Made by a program: the position numbers and the translations under genes. From Desulfofarcimen acetoxidans DSM 771 (lineage in GTDB: Bacteria; Bacillota; Desulfotomaculia; Desulfotomaculales; Desulfofarciminaceae), in assembly GCF_000024205.1 (NCBI RefSeq), contig NC_013216.1, forward strand, positions 1,488,001-1,552,000: a stretch of 64,000 bases of DNA, in the 5' to 3' direction. This document shows, piece by piece, positions 1 through 9,384 of this stretch; position 1 is the stretch's first letter; each line of letters opens with the position of its first letter. Below the pieces are notes generated by a model. That model saw only the letters and a list, made by a program, of their open reading frames with translations, had not been told where the DNA came from and ran no database searches.

Positions 1-377
1 AATTTCTCAGTCACAGGGTTTTTTAATTGGGGAATACGGCTTAGCTCAAGAGCGATGGATTGCAGGGTCACATCTTTGTCTGCTGCAAACCATAGATAGG
101 ATTTGAGCGCCGCCAGGCGTTGGTTACGTGTGCCGGGCTTATTCCCTTGAGCTGCCAAATATTCAAGGAACCCGAAAATGCAGTTCCGCGTACACTGTGC
201 AAATGTAAATTTAGTTATGGATATATTGAGCTCGTTCAGCACGTATCTGCGAAAAATAGTCAGAGCATCCCTGTAAGACTCTATCGTGTCAGGACTCCGT
301 CCCACTTGCTTTACCATATATATGTCAAGAAACTCATAGGTCATTGAGAAAAACAGATTACTGTTGCTATTCTTCAT
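1..377 (-). CDS. third tyrosine recombinase of the RIT trio (N-terminal part)
   Basis: This is a partial gene that runs off the left edge. Translation from the ATG at 377 gives about 125 residues with the helical core-binding (SAM-like) domain of phage-type integrases; a typical stretch reads GRSPDTIESYRDAL. The catalytic domain would lie outside the window. The start overlaps the end of the upstream recombinase by 11 bases (ATGAAGAATAG contains both start and stop), so the two are translationally coupled. Position in the trio and the fold support recombinase function, but the catalytic residues cannot be checked. Confidence 0.75.
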   Translation of the reverse strand, partial: MKNSNSNLFFSMTYEFLDIYMVKQVGRSPDTIESYRDALTIFRRYVLNELNISITKFTFAQCTRNCIFGFLEYLAAQGNKPGTRNQRLAALKSYLWFAADKDVTLQSIALELSRIPQLKNPVTEK

Positions 378-1338
378 GGGGGACCACCTCGGGGATAACC
401 CTTTTAGCAACACTGTCGTGCTTTCTGACTATTTCAAATGCGAATACAACCAGATGATAATAATACTGTGTTTCATCAATTGAGGCATGTCCAAGATATC
501 GGCTCAAATAAGGCATCATGGCTTCGAAATCCTTGCCTTCTTTCATCCAGTCATTCATTTTTGTTACCACATATGTATGCCGGAGGGAATGAACTGTAGG
601 TTTTTTATCAACCTTTCCCGCATAAGGAGTCATATTCCACAATTCGCTAAACTTTTTATCAATGCTTGTTTTCGAAAATGGTTTAAATTCATCCCGCCCC
701 GGGAAGAACCAATCCCTGTCAGGCAACAATTTCTGCATGAGCCTGTCATAGTTCCTACACATTTGCAGCATGTCTCCAGACATGAAAACCACACGGTCCT
801 TATGCCCCTTTGACTGGTAGATGGAAAGACAGCCATTTTCGAGGTTGACTGTGGATCTTTTTAGATAACAGCCTTCGGACAATCGTAACCCACAGCAGTA
901 GAACAGCCTGAACAACACACTGTATGATAATGAGAAACGCCGAAAATTTGGCTGGCAAGGTAGGAAGTTGTCAACAGCTTTGTAAAACTCATGTACTTCA
1001 TCGAATGATAGAATATGCGGGACTGAAATTTCGTTTGACTCGAAAGCGCGGGGAATGTAGGCCTCCATATTTAAAGAAATCACATACAGAGCTAATTGCC
1101 TGACGAAAGAAACCCTCTGATTGCGATAATTTTTACTTTCCGATGGCCTTTGCTCAGCCCAGGCCATCACCAGCTCTCTTGTCAGGCTGCCATTATCATA
1201 TCCGTTTTCGATACAGAATCGATCAAAGCGTTCCAGCATATACGCTTCAAATTCGTAGCTATAGCCATCAGCCCGTTTTTGCCGGATCAAGCCCGAAATA
1301 TATGGGGCCAATTGGCTTTGATACTCATAGTTTTTCAT
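367..1338 (-). CDS. tyrosine recombinase (second gene of RIT trio)
   Basis: This encodes a site-specific tyrosine recombinase of about 323 residues. The N-terminal helical core-binding domain is followed by a catalytic domain with GLRLSE (first catalytic Arg), HSLRHT (His-x-x-Arg), LGH and a C-terminal QYYYHL tyrosine cluster. I chose the start at 1338 rather than the upstream ATG because AGGAGGG lies just before it and ATGA overlaps the stop of the preceding gene. The gene is coupled at both ends to neighbouring recombinases, so the three proteins are probably made in fixed ratio and act together. Confidence 0.88.
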   Translation of the reverse strand: MKNYEYQSQLAPYISGLIRQKRADGYSYEFEAYMLERFDRFCIENGYDNGSLTRELVMAWAEQRPSESKNYRNQRVSFVRQLALYVISLNMEAYIPRAFESNEISVPHILSFDEVHEFYKAVDNFLPCQPNFRRFSLSYSVLFRLFYCCGLRLSEGCYLKRSTVNLENGCLSIYQSKGHKDRVVFMSGDMLQMCRNYDRLMQKLLPDRDWFFPGRDEFKPFSKTSIDKKFSELWNMTPYAGKVDKKPTVHSLRHTYVVTKMNDWMKEGKDFEAMMPYLSRYLGHASIDETQYYYHLVVFAFEIVRKHDSVAKRVIPEVVPHEE

Positions 1339-3260
1339 AGACTGAACCCTCCTGAATATTCGATACCCTTTAACCCAATGGCACATAAACGCATTTGGTC
1401 TTCATTGGTAGCAAGATACTCATCAACTGTATCGACGCCAACATGTCCCAGTGCTGCAGCGATTGTTGTAGCAGGATTGCCAGTTGCCAGAAGCTTTGAA
1501 GCAAATGTTTTTCTGGTCACGTGGAAACCGTGTATTGCCTCATCTTCACACTGAGCTGTTACCGCTGCTTTCAATAACCTTCCAAAGGTAGCACTACTAA
1601 ATCTACAATAGGGAGCCCGGTGATGAATAAAGATATGGTGGGAATTGCTTTGGGGTCTACCTTCACATATATAACGGTACAGGCTGTTACCTACATCAAC
1701 AGGTAATGGTAGTTTTAAATGCACACCTGTTTTTTGCTGAATAAAAGAAATTGAACTATCTTTCCATGAGATGTCGGTCAGTTTAAGGTTTGCAATGTCG
1801 GATGCTCTTAAACCCATTCTGAGCCCCAACATAATAATTGCAGCATTTCTCATCTCAATCGGGCGGTCAGCGTTTTGCCGAAAGGCATAGATAGCGTCGA
1901 TTTGGTTATCTGATAAAATATTTACAATAGATATGTGCGGTGCCATTTCTGTAGACACCGCAAGTTCGAGTGTCTCAGGTACCAGACCTCTTCTGGCAAG
2001 AAACCTTAGAAAACCACGGATCTTAATAGCATAGGCGTTCTTTCCTTCAACTGTACTGTGGTTATCCTGAGCCTGAAAATGCTTAATAACTTCAGGCGTA
2101 ATCCCCTTTTCACTGATAATACCGTGATTATCTAAAAAAACAATGAAACGGGAACAGGAATGGAGTATCATACCCAGGGTGGAACTGGCGCAACCTTCGC
2201 GTTTTCTCTCCAGGAGATACTGGGATAACAAGTTGTTGCCCCAACCGGGAAGTGAGTATTTGGGTTTATGAGTTGAAAAGCAACTGGTTGACAGAGTCCC
2301 CGTTATTAAAATCTCATTAATGCTTAGAAGAACTCTTCTAAAGACCAGGTACTTTGTTCGGGACCATTTTGCTCTTTGAAACTCAAGCCATTCCAAAGCC
2401 AAATCATTGGAATATGCGAATAAGTTTGCATCCATAAAAACTTTAAAATCTCTTGTAGCCTGAATAAACGACTTTCGAATAGAGAACGAATATTTCCAAA
2501 TTTTATGTATTTCAGCTAGTTGAGTAGTAGCCGCGTCATATTCCATCTTCGACCGGGAGATTTCTTTCTCAATATTATTAAAAAACCTTGAGAATCTATT
2601 GCGCTCTGATTCCGGTAATTCCGAAACAATAATAAGATCGGGAATGACAAATTTGTTGAGTGCAAGTCCTACGGTTTTAGGAATTAGTCCCTGGTCAGCC
2701 ATATACATAAGACAATGGCGAATTTCATTGTTACATCGATCCTTAGACTCTGATGAAATATGGCTATCTTTGATAAAAAATGATTTCACAATGTCATGGG
2801 TAATCTCAGAGGGCTGACTTATATCTGCATACTCCAAAAATAAAAAGAAACGCGAGCAAGCGTTTCTTATCTGATTCAGGTATAAAGTTCCATAGACGCA
2901 AGTTATCCTTGTAAGATAGTTGTCCAACAATGTTCTGCTCCAATTTGGAAGCTGAGTGTAGGGTGGCATACGTTCAATTTTAGTTTGCAGACTCTTGGTT
3001 ACACAACCGTTTTCCATAATGTCTGCCAGTACGCTCATCGCTTTTCTTGAACTTTTGAGTTTGGAGTTATTCCAGTGTTCTTTACTGTCATTAATCCACT
3101 GTTGGGCAAGTTCGGGGGAATGTTGAAGACCGGTTGCTTCCAGATATACTTTGAACTCCCTAGAGGCAACCCGGAATGCAGAACGGCAACTTTCTGCATA
3201 TTCAAGCGTGCGATATGCGCTGAGACCGGCTTGAACTGCTTCATCATAACATAGATCCAT
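1335..3260 (-). CDS. large tyrosine recombinase with duplicated core-binding domain (first gene of RIT trio)
   Basis: The protein has 641 residues, roughly twice the usual length. Residues about 15-215 and 245-440 are recognisably repeats of each other. Each begins with a segment of the form SxR..F..A.R(E/D)FKVxxxA and later has LPxW.xxLLxxYLxxR and CSRFxxFL, so two core-binding-like modules precede one catalytic domain. The catalytic domain has GLRASD, GFHVTRKT (His-x-x-Arg), ALGH and a late tyrosine (DEYLA). AGGAGGG precedes the ATG at 3260. It is the first gene of the trio and nearest the inferred right end. The duplication is the odd feature and may let it bridge two DNA sites; that role is inference. 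Confidence 0.87.
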   Translation of the reverse strand: MDLCYDEAVQAGLSAYRTLEYAESCRSAFRVASREFKVYLEATGLQHSPELAQQWINDSKEHWNNSKLKSSRKAMSVLADIMENGCVTKSLQTKIERMPPYTQLPNWSRTLLDNYLTRITCVYGTLYLNQIRNACSRFFLFLEYADISQPSEITHDIVKSFFIKDSHISSESKDRCNNEIRHCLMYMADQGLIPKTVGLALNKFVIPDLIIVSELPESERNRFSRFFNNIEKEISRSKMEYDAATTQLAEIHKIWKYSFSIRKSFIQATRDFKVFMDANLFAYSNDLALEWLEFQRAKWSRTKYLVFRRVLLSINEILITGTLSTSCFSTHKPKYSLPGWGNNLLSQYLLERKREGCASSTLGMILHSCSRFIVFLDNHGIISEKGITPEVIKHFQAQDNHSTVEGKNAYAIKIRGFLRFLARRGLVPETLELAVSTEMAPHISIVNILSDNQIDAIYAFRQNADRPIEMRNAAIIMLGLRMGLRASDIANLKLTDISWKDSSISFIQQKTGVHLKLPLPVDVGNSLYRYICEGRPQSNSHHIFIHHRAPYCRFSSATFGRLLKAAVTAQCEDEAIHGFHVTRKTFASKLLATGNPATTIAAALGHVGVDTVDEYLATNEDQMRLCAIGLKGIEYSGGFSL

Positions 3261-3321
3261 GATAACCCTCCTCGTAGTTTTACCACTAGTATCCTATGCC
3301 GTTGATGAATTGTAAACATAA

Positions 3322-3379
3322 TCCTCAGGATTCAGGCAGAAACTCCGCTAATAACAAGGGTTTTCTGCAAATCCTGAGA
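3322..3379. repeat. inverted repeat at inferred RIT right end
   Basis: Imperfect inverted repeat arms at 3322-3340 (TCCTCAGGATTCAGGCAGAA-like) and 3362-3379 (TTCTGCAAATCCTGAGAA-like) surround a 21-base loop. It sits between the first recombinase start and the point where IS66 homology stops. It could be the recombinase binding site at the element terminus or a terminator; no T-run supports the latter strongly. Confidence 0.5.
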
Positions 3380-4741
3380 ATTATATATTCCTGTGGATAA
3401 AGCGCGATTATTGGATAATTCAATGCATCCATCTTCTAGAAACGTATTCAGCGATGTTTTTTGGTTAACTGAATAGGTTATAGCCTCGGCAAGTCGGGAG
3501 CCTTTTAGAGGGTTTACTGTTTCAAGCCATGACCAATAAGCCTCAAGAACTGGTTTGGATCGTTCCTGACGCTGTAATTTTCGTTTTTCCGGAGAGAGTT
3601 GTGCCAAATCCCTCTCAATGGCGAACAGCTGGTTACAGTATTCAAAACCCACCGCCGCAACAGAGCCTTCAACATCTCCACTCTTGGGTATTGCCTCCTG
3701 ATATTTCCGGCGCAGGTGGCTCCAACAACCACATCGGGTTACCTCCGGAACTTTGCCATATCCGCTGTAACCATCAGTTTGTAAGAAACCGTTAAAACCG
3801 TCTAAAAACCGCCTCGCATGCTCGCCTGACCGAGTGGGTTGGTATTCAAACAGCACTACTGGCGAATCTCCGGTATTACCCGAGCAGTAGACCCACATCC
3901 GAGACTCTGAGGATGGCTTCTTTCCTTCCTCTTTCAGCACCTGGATTACAGTTTCATCAGCATGAATTACTGCCTGCTTCAGGAGATGACACTTCATGGT
4001 CTCCCAAAGAGGTACCAACCAGTCGATTGCAGCTCGGATGATCCAGTTAGCTAAAGTTGCTCGAGAGAGTATTACACCCTGATTGGCCCAGTCTTTTTCC
4101 TGCCGGTACAGTGGCATGCCGTTAACATATTTCTTATACATGACATGGGCCACCGTAGATGCTGAAGCCAGACTGCGTTTGATGACAGGTGCGGGAGTGG
4201 GCGCCTTCACAATGGTTGCTTCACCCGTTTCTTTCTCACAGCTTTCGCAGACATAGTTTTGCCGAATATAGCGAAGAACTCTAACTTGTGCCGGAATGAT
4301 TTCTAATTCTTCCCGAACTGTTTCCTTGCCGAGAACCCGCAGGTCTCCGCCGCATTCTTCACAAAGAAGCTTATCTTCCTCCAGTTCGCAGAGGATTTCC
4401 ACTACGGGAAGATTTGCCGCCAGTTCTTCCTTGGTCCGCTTGGCTTTCCGTGTGTGCCCGGCAACAGCTACTTTGTTGGGCTCTGGAGCATGTCGGTTTG
4501 ACTCGACCTCCGCTTCGTTGAACAGGGACAGCTGATTATTATCCTCCCCAAGCACATACTTGCTTTTTTCGCTGGATTGGCCATACATAGACTTCTGGAA
4601 TTTGACTAATATATCAGTTAGCCGATCAATACGTACCTTTTGTAATTCAACTGTTTTAAACTGTTCCTGAAGTTGAGTTTCAAGCTTTGAAATATATTCA
4701 GTTACCTCGGGTGTAAGACCCGTCAAATTTATCTTTTCCAT
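3332..4741 (-). pseudogene. tnpC: IS66-family transposase TnpC, C-terminally truncated
   Basis: The family's zinc-binding region (CELEEDKLLCEECGGDL) and DDE core (VIHADETVIQVL, LQTDGYSGYGKV) are present, and the protein follows IS66 TnpC up to ELSNNRA near base 3401. The expected ERAI-KPF continuation is then replaced by 22 unrelated residues and a stop. The final glutamate region is therefore missing and the product should be inactive. The break coincides with the inferred end of the RIT element. TnpB and TnpA lie just upstream in the normal IS66 order. Confidence 0.88.
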
Positions 4742-4861
4742 AGTTGTAATTATACCACAAAAATGCCTATTTTTCTAGCAATATCAGGGGATTAAGGCAC
4801 TTTTATAAAAATATTCGTGCTTTTATGTCAGATAATTTTTGTGCATTTACAGTTAATTTTC

Positions 4862-5224
4862 TCAGTAAAAATTCCTGGCAGTTATCTCACCAAAACCCCT
4901 TGGTGGATCTATGGACATGCCTTCCATGAGTAGTTGTAGTTGCTTAACTGTTATGTTTCTCACATCGGTCGGCTTTTTAGGCCATTTAAATCGGGCTCCT
5001 GCACCATCTAGCCTCTTGTAGTATAATACAAAGCCGTTTTTGTCCCAGCTTAGGCCTTTTAAACGATTGCGGCTTCGGTTACAGAACAGGAAAAGATGGT
5101 TTTTAAATGGATCCATATTAAACTGCTGTTTTACCATAATAGCCAGGCCGTCTACCGAGCGCCTTAAATCTGTAACTCCACAAGCCAAAAAGATCCCGTC
5201 ATAGCTGGTGATGTCTTTCAGCAT
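4862..5224 (-). CDS. tnpB: IS66-family accessory protein TnpB
   Basis: This is a 120-residue protein with the typical IS66 TnpB (IS66 Orf2-like) sequence: CGVTDLRRSVDGLA, then FLFCNRSRNRLKGLSWDKNG and KRLDGAGARFKWP. The length is normal for the family. It overlaps the end of tnpA by 7 bases and is followed after about 120 bases by the truncated tnpC. TnpB is needed for IS66 transposition but its biochemical role is not settled. With tnpC broken, the element is probably immobile unless rescued in trans. Confidence 0.92.
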   Translation of the reverse strand: MLKDITSYDGIFLACGVTDLRRSVDGLAIMVKQQFNMDPFKNHLFLFCNRSRNRLKGLSWDKNGFVLYYKRLDGAGARFKWPKKPTDVRNITVKQLQLLMEGMSIDPPRGFGEITARNFY

Positions 5225-5514
5225 ACGCCATCAACGACTCTAAGCACGTCTGCAAGCAGGGCAGGACTGAATCCAGATTCAACGCAAATTGTCCATTTAC
5301 CGCAGCTAAGCCGGATTTCACCTTGGATACATTTTTCCTTTTCTATCGTTACATTTGCCCACTGCTGCAGCGCATGTTGCTTTTCTCGATTTACTCTCCT
5401 TGCCCAGTTAAGATACTGACTATATTCGATATCCTTTGCTTGGCACCACGCCTTTGCGGTCATTCCGCTAGCCCTACATTCAACTACAAGTGCATGCTGT
5501 TCTTGCTTATCCAA
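5218..5514 (-). CDS. tnpA: IS66-family accessory protein TnpA
   Basis: This encodes a 98-residue protein with the N-terminal helix-turn-helix-like segment common to IS66 TnpA (SGMTAKAWCQAKDIEYSQYL) and a C-terminal half with FSPALLADVLRVV. It is the first gene of the element, reading away from the terminal repeat at 5600, and its stop overlaps the tnpB start. It is probably a DNA-binding accessory protein. It looks intact. Confidence 0.88.
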   Translation of the reverse strand: MDKQEQHALVVECRASGMTAKAWCQAKDIEYSQYLNWARRVNREKQHALQQWANVTIEKEKCIQGEIRLSCGKWTICVESGFSPALLADVLRVVDGVC

Positions 5515-5600
5515 TTTTATACCTCCATCCCGTGGCTTAATAGAGATATTTTCTCACAGATAAAGTATGTTGACCATGCGCCTTTAAATTAAGCGCTTAC

Positions 5601-5876
5601 ATTCCATTCAAAGAATCCGTCAGTTGGTATAAGGCAGTGCCGTTGATGAAAAGAATCTCTAAAGGCTGGTTTTTGTTCTACTGTCTCTGATCTGGCATTT
5701 ATCAACTTATAACCGATAGATTGTTCCTTTGCCCAGCGAGGTATTAATCCCCATCGCATCAGGGAAATAACCCTTTGATTTAGAGATCTTGGATTATATT
5801 TAAATTCTTTTGCATTAAGATGAAAATGATTTTTAATTTTTGCTACATCAGTTGTTAAAGTAAATCGACCGCACAT
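5601..5876 (-). pseudogene. SRAP domain (SOS response-associated peptidase, YedK/HMCES-type), broken
   Basis: The start at 5876 gives MCGRFTLT, so Cys2, the nucleophile that crosslinks to abasic sites in this family, would be exposed. MRWGLIPRWAKE, GYKLINARSETV and LIPTDGFFEWN are all family motifs. Two lesions are visible. The region that should hold the YNIAP-type motif between residues 25 and 35 is deleted (YNPRSLNQRVISLMRWG). The C-terminal half, including the catalytic His, is cut off by the IS66 end. A normal member has about 200-230 residues; here fewer than 95 survive. Confidence 0.85.
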
Positions 5877-5904
5877 GTAAAACAATTTGTTTATTCTTTA
5901 TGCT

Positions 5905-6147
5905 CATAAACAACTTAGTCCCAATAGAAAAAAATAAATTATTAGTGCATATCTCAAAACAATTATATTTAAGTTCTATTGGATATGATTCGACATAAAA
6001 AGAACTTATCCTACCAGTTTATGGATCAATTTTTCTAATGGTTGTAATTGATTTTACTTATGCTTTTGTGCTAATGTTAAAACATGGGTTCCGTAATATT
6101 TAGTTGAGTTAGTTAATTATTTAGGAAAGGATTTACGGAACAGTCTA
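5905..6147. repeat. relic of an IS630-family terminal region
   Basis: About 240 bases match, with drift, the terminal non-coding end at 31912-32162 of the IS630 pseudo-element. Shared blocks include GATTCGACATAAAA, TTATGGATC, TTTTACTTATGCTT and the terminal TTTACGG(A/G)ACAGTCTAC. At both places the block abuts a TAG of the target: 23S rRNA here and an integrase gene at 32163. This is a leftover element end with no transposase gene attached. Confidence 0.7.
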
Positions 6148-6302
<155 letters not shown>

Positions 6303-7083
6303 TCTTATCATCCGTCAGGGTGTAGCTAAAGATAGAATCATATCAATAGAAGACCCGGAGATGCGTCATGGACGCAAAACTACCAGCAGCAAAACAGATG
6401 GATATAAGGGCCATATAAAGTCCGGTGGTAAAGATAACAAAATAATTACAGCTGTAGAAGTAACTGCAGCCAATGTCCCGGATAGTGAACCGATACCAGA
6501 CTAGATTGAGCAACGCAAGGAAAATACAGGTAAAAATCCTGATACTCTTAGTGGCGATACCGCCTACGGTGGCGCAGAAACAAGAAAATATATGGAAGAA
6601 GAGGAAATCGAACTAATTGCAAAAGTACCGCCAGCAATAAATAAAAATGGTTGTTTTAACAAAGACAAATTTGTCATTGATCTAGATAACAAATATATAG
6701 AATTCGCCGGAGTTCGGTTGGAAATAAATAAGGAACTTGGAGAAAAAGAAGTATGCTGTAAGTTTCCCAAAGAACAGTGTCAAAACTGTCCATTAAAAGA
6801 TCAATGCACCAAAAGCAAAGATGGTAGAACGGTAAGAATACACCCACATGAAGTAATATTACAAAAAGCACGCAAACAACAACAAACTGAAGAGTTTAAA
6901 GAGACATACCGTTTTCGTAGTCGCGTTGAAAGAATAATTTATTGTGTTACAAAAAACGGGGGTCGGAAGGGTAGATATAAGGGGCATGAAAAAAATAGAT
7001 TCAAGTCGCAGCTTCATGCAGCCATAAATAATATAAAAGTTATTCACACTGTAGCTGAAAAAAATCCTGTTTCAGTTGTATAG
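6303..7083 (+). pseudogene. IS1182-family transposase, 5'-truncated relic
   Basis: Translated continuously this matches the C-terminal half of the intact transposase at 7475-9049, from IRQGVAKDRIISIEDPEMRHG to the end. Two in-frame stops replace sense codons: TAA after DGYKGHI and TAG after SEPIPD. The N-terminal half is missing at the junction with the 23S fragment. The readable part has SGDTAYGG, the cysteine cluster CQNCPLKDQC and the late glutamate region (RFRSRVERIIY). Its 3' end runs to a terminal repeat at about 7274, tail-to-tail with the intact copy. Confidence 0.88.
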
Positions 7084-7247
7084 GGAGAAGTGCGCCCATT
7101 TATAAGAAAATTGAGATATATCCCTATGTTAGTTATTTATATAGTTAAATTACCATATTAGTACTAAGATTTTACTAAATTATCTTCAGTAGTTGAACAT
7201 ATTTGCCTAATATTGGCACATAATAAACTTAGCTTGAAGAGGGTAAT

Positions 7248-7307
7248 AAAAAAAGAGTATTTTTGAAACACTCTCCTAGGAGACCGTTTCAAAAATACTC
7301 TTTTTTT
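7248..7307. repeat. 60-bp palindrome where two IS1182 ends meet
   Basis: The arms 7248-7269 and 7286-7307 are perfect 22-bp inverted repeats containing GAGTATTTTTGAAAC and its complement. They surround a near-palindromic centre with CCTAGG at 7275-7280. The left arm is the end of the relic copy and the right arm the end of the intact copy. A-rich and T-rich flanks would make it a bidirectional terminator. Confidence 0.85.
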
Positions 7308-9188
7308 GATTTACCTTAATAATTTCAACTACACAACTGGAATTAATAGATAAAACCACAGTATTTGGTGATTGTTTCTATCAAAAGAGCATCAAACAAT
7401 TTAATTAAACAGCATAATGAAGCATACACAACACCATTTTCCATATAATTCCTAACGAATAGACACACTTATCCCTATACAACTATCGCAGGATTTTTTT
7501 TAGCTAAAGAAAGTATTGTTTTGATATTATGTAAAGCCGTATGGAGTTGCAACTTAAATCTATTTTTTTCAAGTCCATTATATTTACCCTTTCGGGCTCC
7601 ATTTTTAGTAACACAATAAATTATTCTCTCAATCCGACTACGGAAACGATACTCCTCTTTAAACTCTGCTGTTTGTTGTTGTTTACGTGCCTTTTGCAAT
7701 AATGCTTCATGCGGATGTATTCTTACTGTTCTGCCATCTTTACTTTTGGTGCATTGATTTCTTAGATCGCAATTTTGACACTGTTCTTTTGGGAATTTAC
7801 AGCATATTTCCTTTTCTCCCAGTTCCTTATCTATTTCAAGTCGAACTCCGGCAGGGCATTCTATAAATTTGTTATCCAGATCAATGATGAATTTGTCTTT
7901 ATTAAAACATCCATTTACATTGGTTGACGGAGGTACTTTGGCGATTAGTTTGATTTTTTCTTTTTTAATGTGTTTTCTGGTTTCAGCACCACCATATGCG
8001 GTATCACCGCTAAGGGAATCAGGTTTACTTCCTGTATTTTCTTGACGCTGCTTGATTAAGTCAGGTACAGGTTCACTGTCCGGAACGTTAGCAGCAGTTA
8101 TTTCTGCAGCTGTTATTATCTTGTTTTCTATACCGCCGGACATGATGTGTCCCTTGTAACCATCTGTTTTACTGCTCGTTGTTTTGCGTCCATGACGCAT
8201 TTGCGGATCTTCTACTGATATGATTCTGTCTTTAGCTACACCCTGACGGATGGCTATATTTCCATCTTTTTCTTCAATGTCCTGCTCTGCTACTATTTGC
8301 AAAAGTTCTATGCATTGGTTTAGTTCTTCACTGATTTTGGCTTTGTTCTCTTTTGCCCATAAGGCTATTGTTCTGGCGTCAAGGACCATTTCTGTGAGTA
8401 ATTTATTGCGAGCTTCTATGTTATCCCAGTCTATAGTGGGTTTTTTATTGTTAAGGTAATCATCACGATTGAGTTTTTGTCTTATATCTTCAATAAAGCC
8501 CTCAACGTCAGCCTGGCGTAATACCCGGGCTGTGGCTTTCCGGATCATGGTAAAGGTACTTTGACGGGCTGCCGCTCCATGAATCATAAATGAGTCGACA
8601 GCATCTTTATTAGCTTCTTCGAATAGCCCTGCTTCTGCTGCATTTTCTATTGTTTTCTTTAATATTTTCTTTCCCTGCTCGTCTTCTAAGAATATTTTGC
8701 GATATCTGCATAATGTGGCATGGTCAAGTTTTATCTGGGGGGTACGGCTAAGGCAAAGTGCATATTTTACGCGGTCATCGAACATTGCTGATTCTTCCAT
8801 AACACGATCGGAGTATTGTTTTTCAAGCTGTATCAGTATGGATTTCAGCATAAACACCGGGGGTAATGACGGGCGTCCCCTATTACTGGAATATAGATGG
8901 GCAAAGTCATCATCTGACAGATTTTCTTCTGCCCATTGACGCACTTTATGCCAAAATGAATTTTGGGGTATTCGTTTATACCATTCATCTGTATCAGAAA
9001 AGTTAATTTGATTTGTTAGTTTACCCATCATGGCTAAATACCCCCGCATATGGTTATTTATTTTAATTATACCATATTTACTCGTATTTTTGGGGACTTT
9101 CTTTGGATCTTATTAATTAGGTTAAAGCCTGCTTTGCAATATCTATACATTATATTAGGGAGATTGATTTTTGAAACAGTCTCCTAGG
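7275..9188 (-). mobile_element. IS1182-family insertion sequence (intact copy)
   Basis: The ends CCTAGGAGACCGTTTCAAAA (7275) and the complement of TTTTGAAACAGTCTCCTAGG (to 9188) form about 22-bp inverted repeats with one mismatch. They enclose one full-length transposase gene on the minus strand. CCTAGG at the very edges may be a palindromic target sequence rather than part of the element. Confidence 0.82.
7475..9049 (-). CDS. IS1182-family DDE transposase
   Basis: This is a full-length transposase of about 518-524 residues. The N-terminal domain has NRGRPSLPPVFMLKSILIQL and LDHATLCRYRKIF. The catalytic core has VDSFMIHGAAARQ, DPQMRHGRKTTSSKTDGYKGH, SGDTAYGG and RFRSRIERIIYCVTKNGARKG. A zinc-knuckle-like CQNCDLRNQC lies near residue 430. 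The best start is probably the ATG near 9031-9028, behind GCGGGGG, rather than 9049. No internal stops were seen, so this copy may be active. It is the parent type of the relic at 6303-7083. Confidence 0.92.
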   Translation of the reverse strand: MRGYLAMMGKLTNQINFSDTDEWYKRIPQNSFWHKVRQWAEENLSDDDFAHLYSSNRGRPSLPPVFMLKSILIQLEKQYSDRVMEESAMFDDRVKYALCLSRTPQIKLDHATLCRYRKIFLEDEQGKKILKKTIENAAEAGLFEEANKDAVDSFMIHGAAARQSTFTMIRKATARVLRQADVEGFIEDIRQKLNRDDYLNNKKPTIDWDNIEARNKLLTEMVLDARTIALWAKENKAKISEELNQCIELLQIVAEQDIEEKDGNIAIRQGVAKDRIISVEDPQMRHGRKTTSSKTDGYKGHIMSGGIENKIITAAEITAANVPDSEPVPDLIKQRQENTGSKPDSLSGDTAYGGAETRKHIKKEKIKLIAKVPPSTNVNGCFNKDKFIIDLDNKFIECPAGVRLEIDKELGEKEICCKFPKEQCQNCDLRNQCTKSKDGRTVRIHPHEALLQKARKQQQTAEFKEEYRFRSRIERIIYCVTKNGARKGKYNGLEKNRFKLQLHTALHNIKTILSLAKKNPAIVV

Positions 9189-9319
9189 TGAGGCAAATAT
9201 TAAAGGGAATTATTGTTTCTGATGATCTTCAATGTAAAAATTATTGCACTAATTTATAGACATTTGTATGTGCCGAAAGTGCGAAATAAAGCCTTAAAGG
9301 ACTTTATATATTAATATTA

Positions 9320-9347
9320 TTGACTTTTATGTAGTTAGTGGTATAAT
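9320..9347 (+). promoter_or_regulatory. strong sigma-A-type promoter for the RiPP operon
   Basis: TTGACT at 9320-9325 and TATAAT at 9342-9347 are separated by 16 bases, about 38 bases upstream of the precursor start. It is the closest match to consensus in this part of the window. Confidence 0.72.
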
Positions 9348-9384
9348 GTTCCTAAAAAATATTAATATAAGGAAGGTTGATAAA

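Larger units (their letters stand above)
1..3400 (-). mobile_element. RIT (recombinase-in-trio) element, left end outside window
   Basis: Three tyrosine recombinase genes lie on the minus strand in the order 641 aa, 323 aa and a third running off the left edge. Each overlaps the next by 4 to 11 bases. Three tightly overlapping, mutually different tyrosine recombinases with no cargo are the hallmark of RIT elements; Tn554 also has two tyrosine recombinases but carries cargo. The right boundary is inferred: homology to IS66 TnpC stops near 3401, and an inverted repeat sits at 3322-3379. The element therefore appears to have inserted into the IS66 transposase gene. The left end cannot be seen. 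Confidence 0.75.
3401..5600 (-). mobile_element. IS66-family element, truncated by the RIT element
   Basis: The right end is at about 5600, where the minus strand starts GTAAGCGC, the typical IS66 terminal sequence; it lies inside a broken SRAP gene. tnpA, tnpB and a truncated tnpC follow. The other terminus is missing and may lie beyond the RIT element to the left. Confidence 0.8.
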
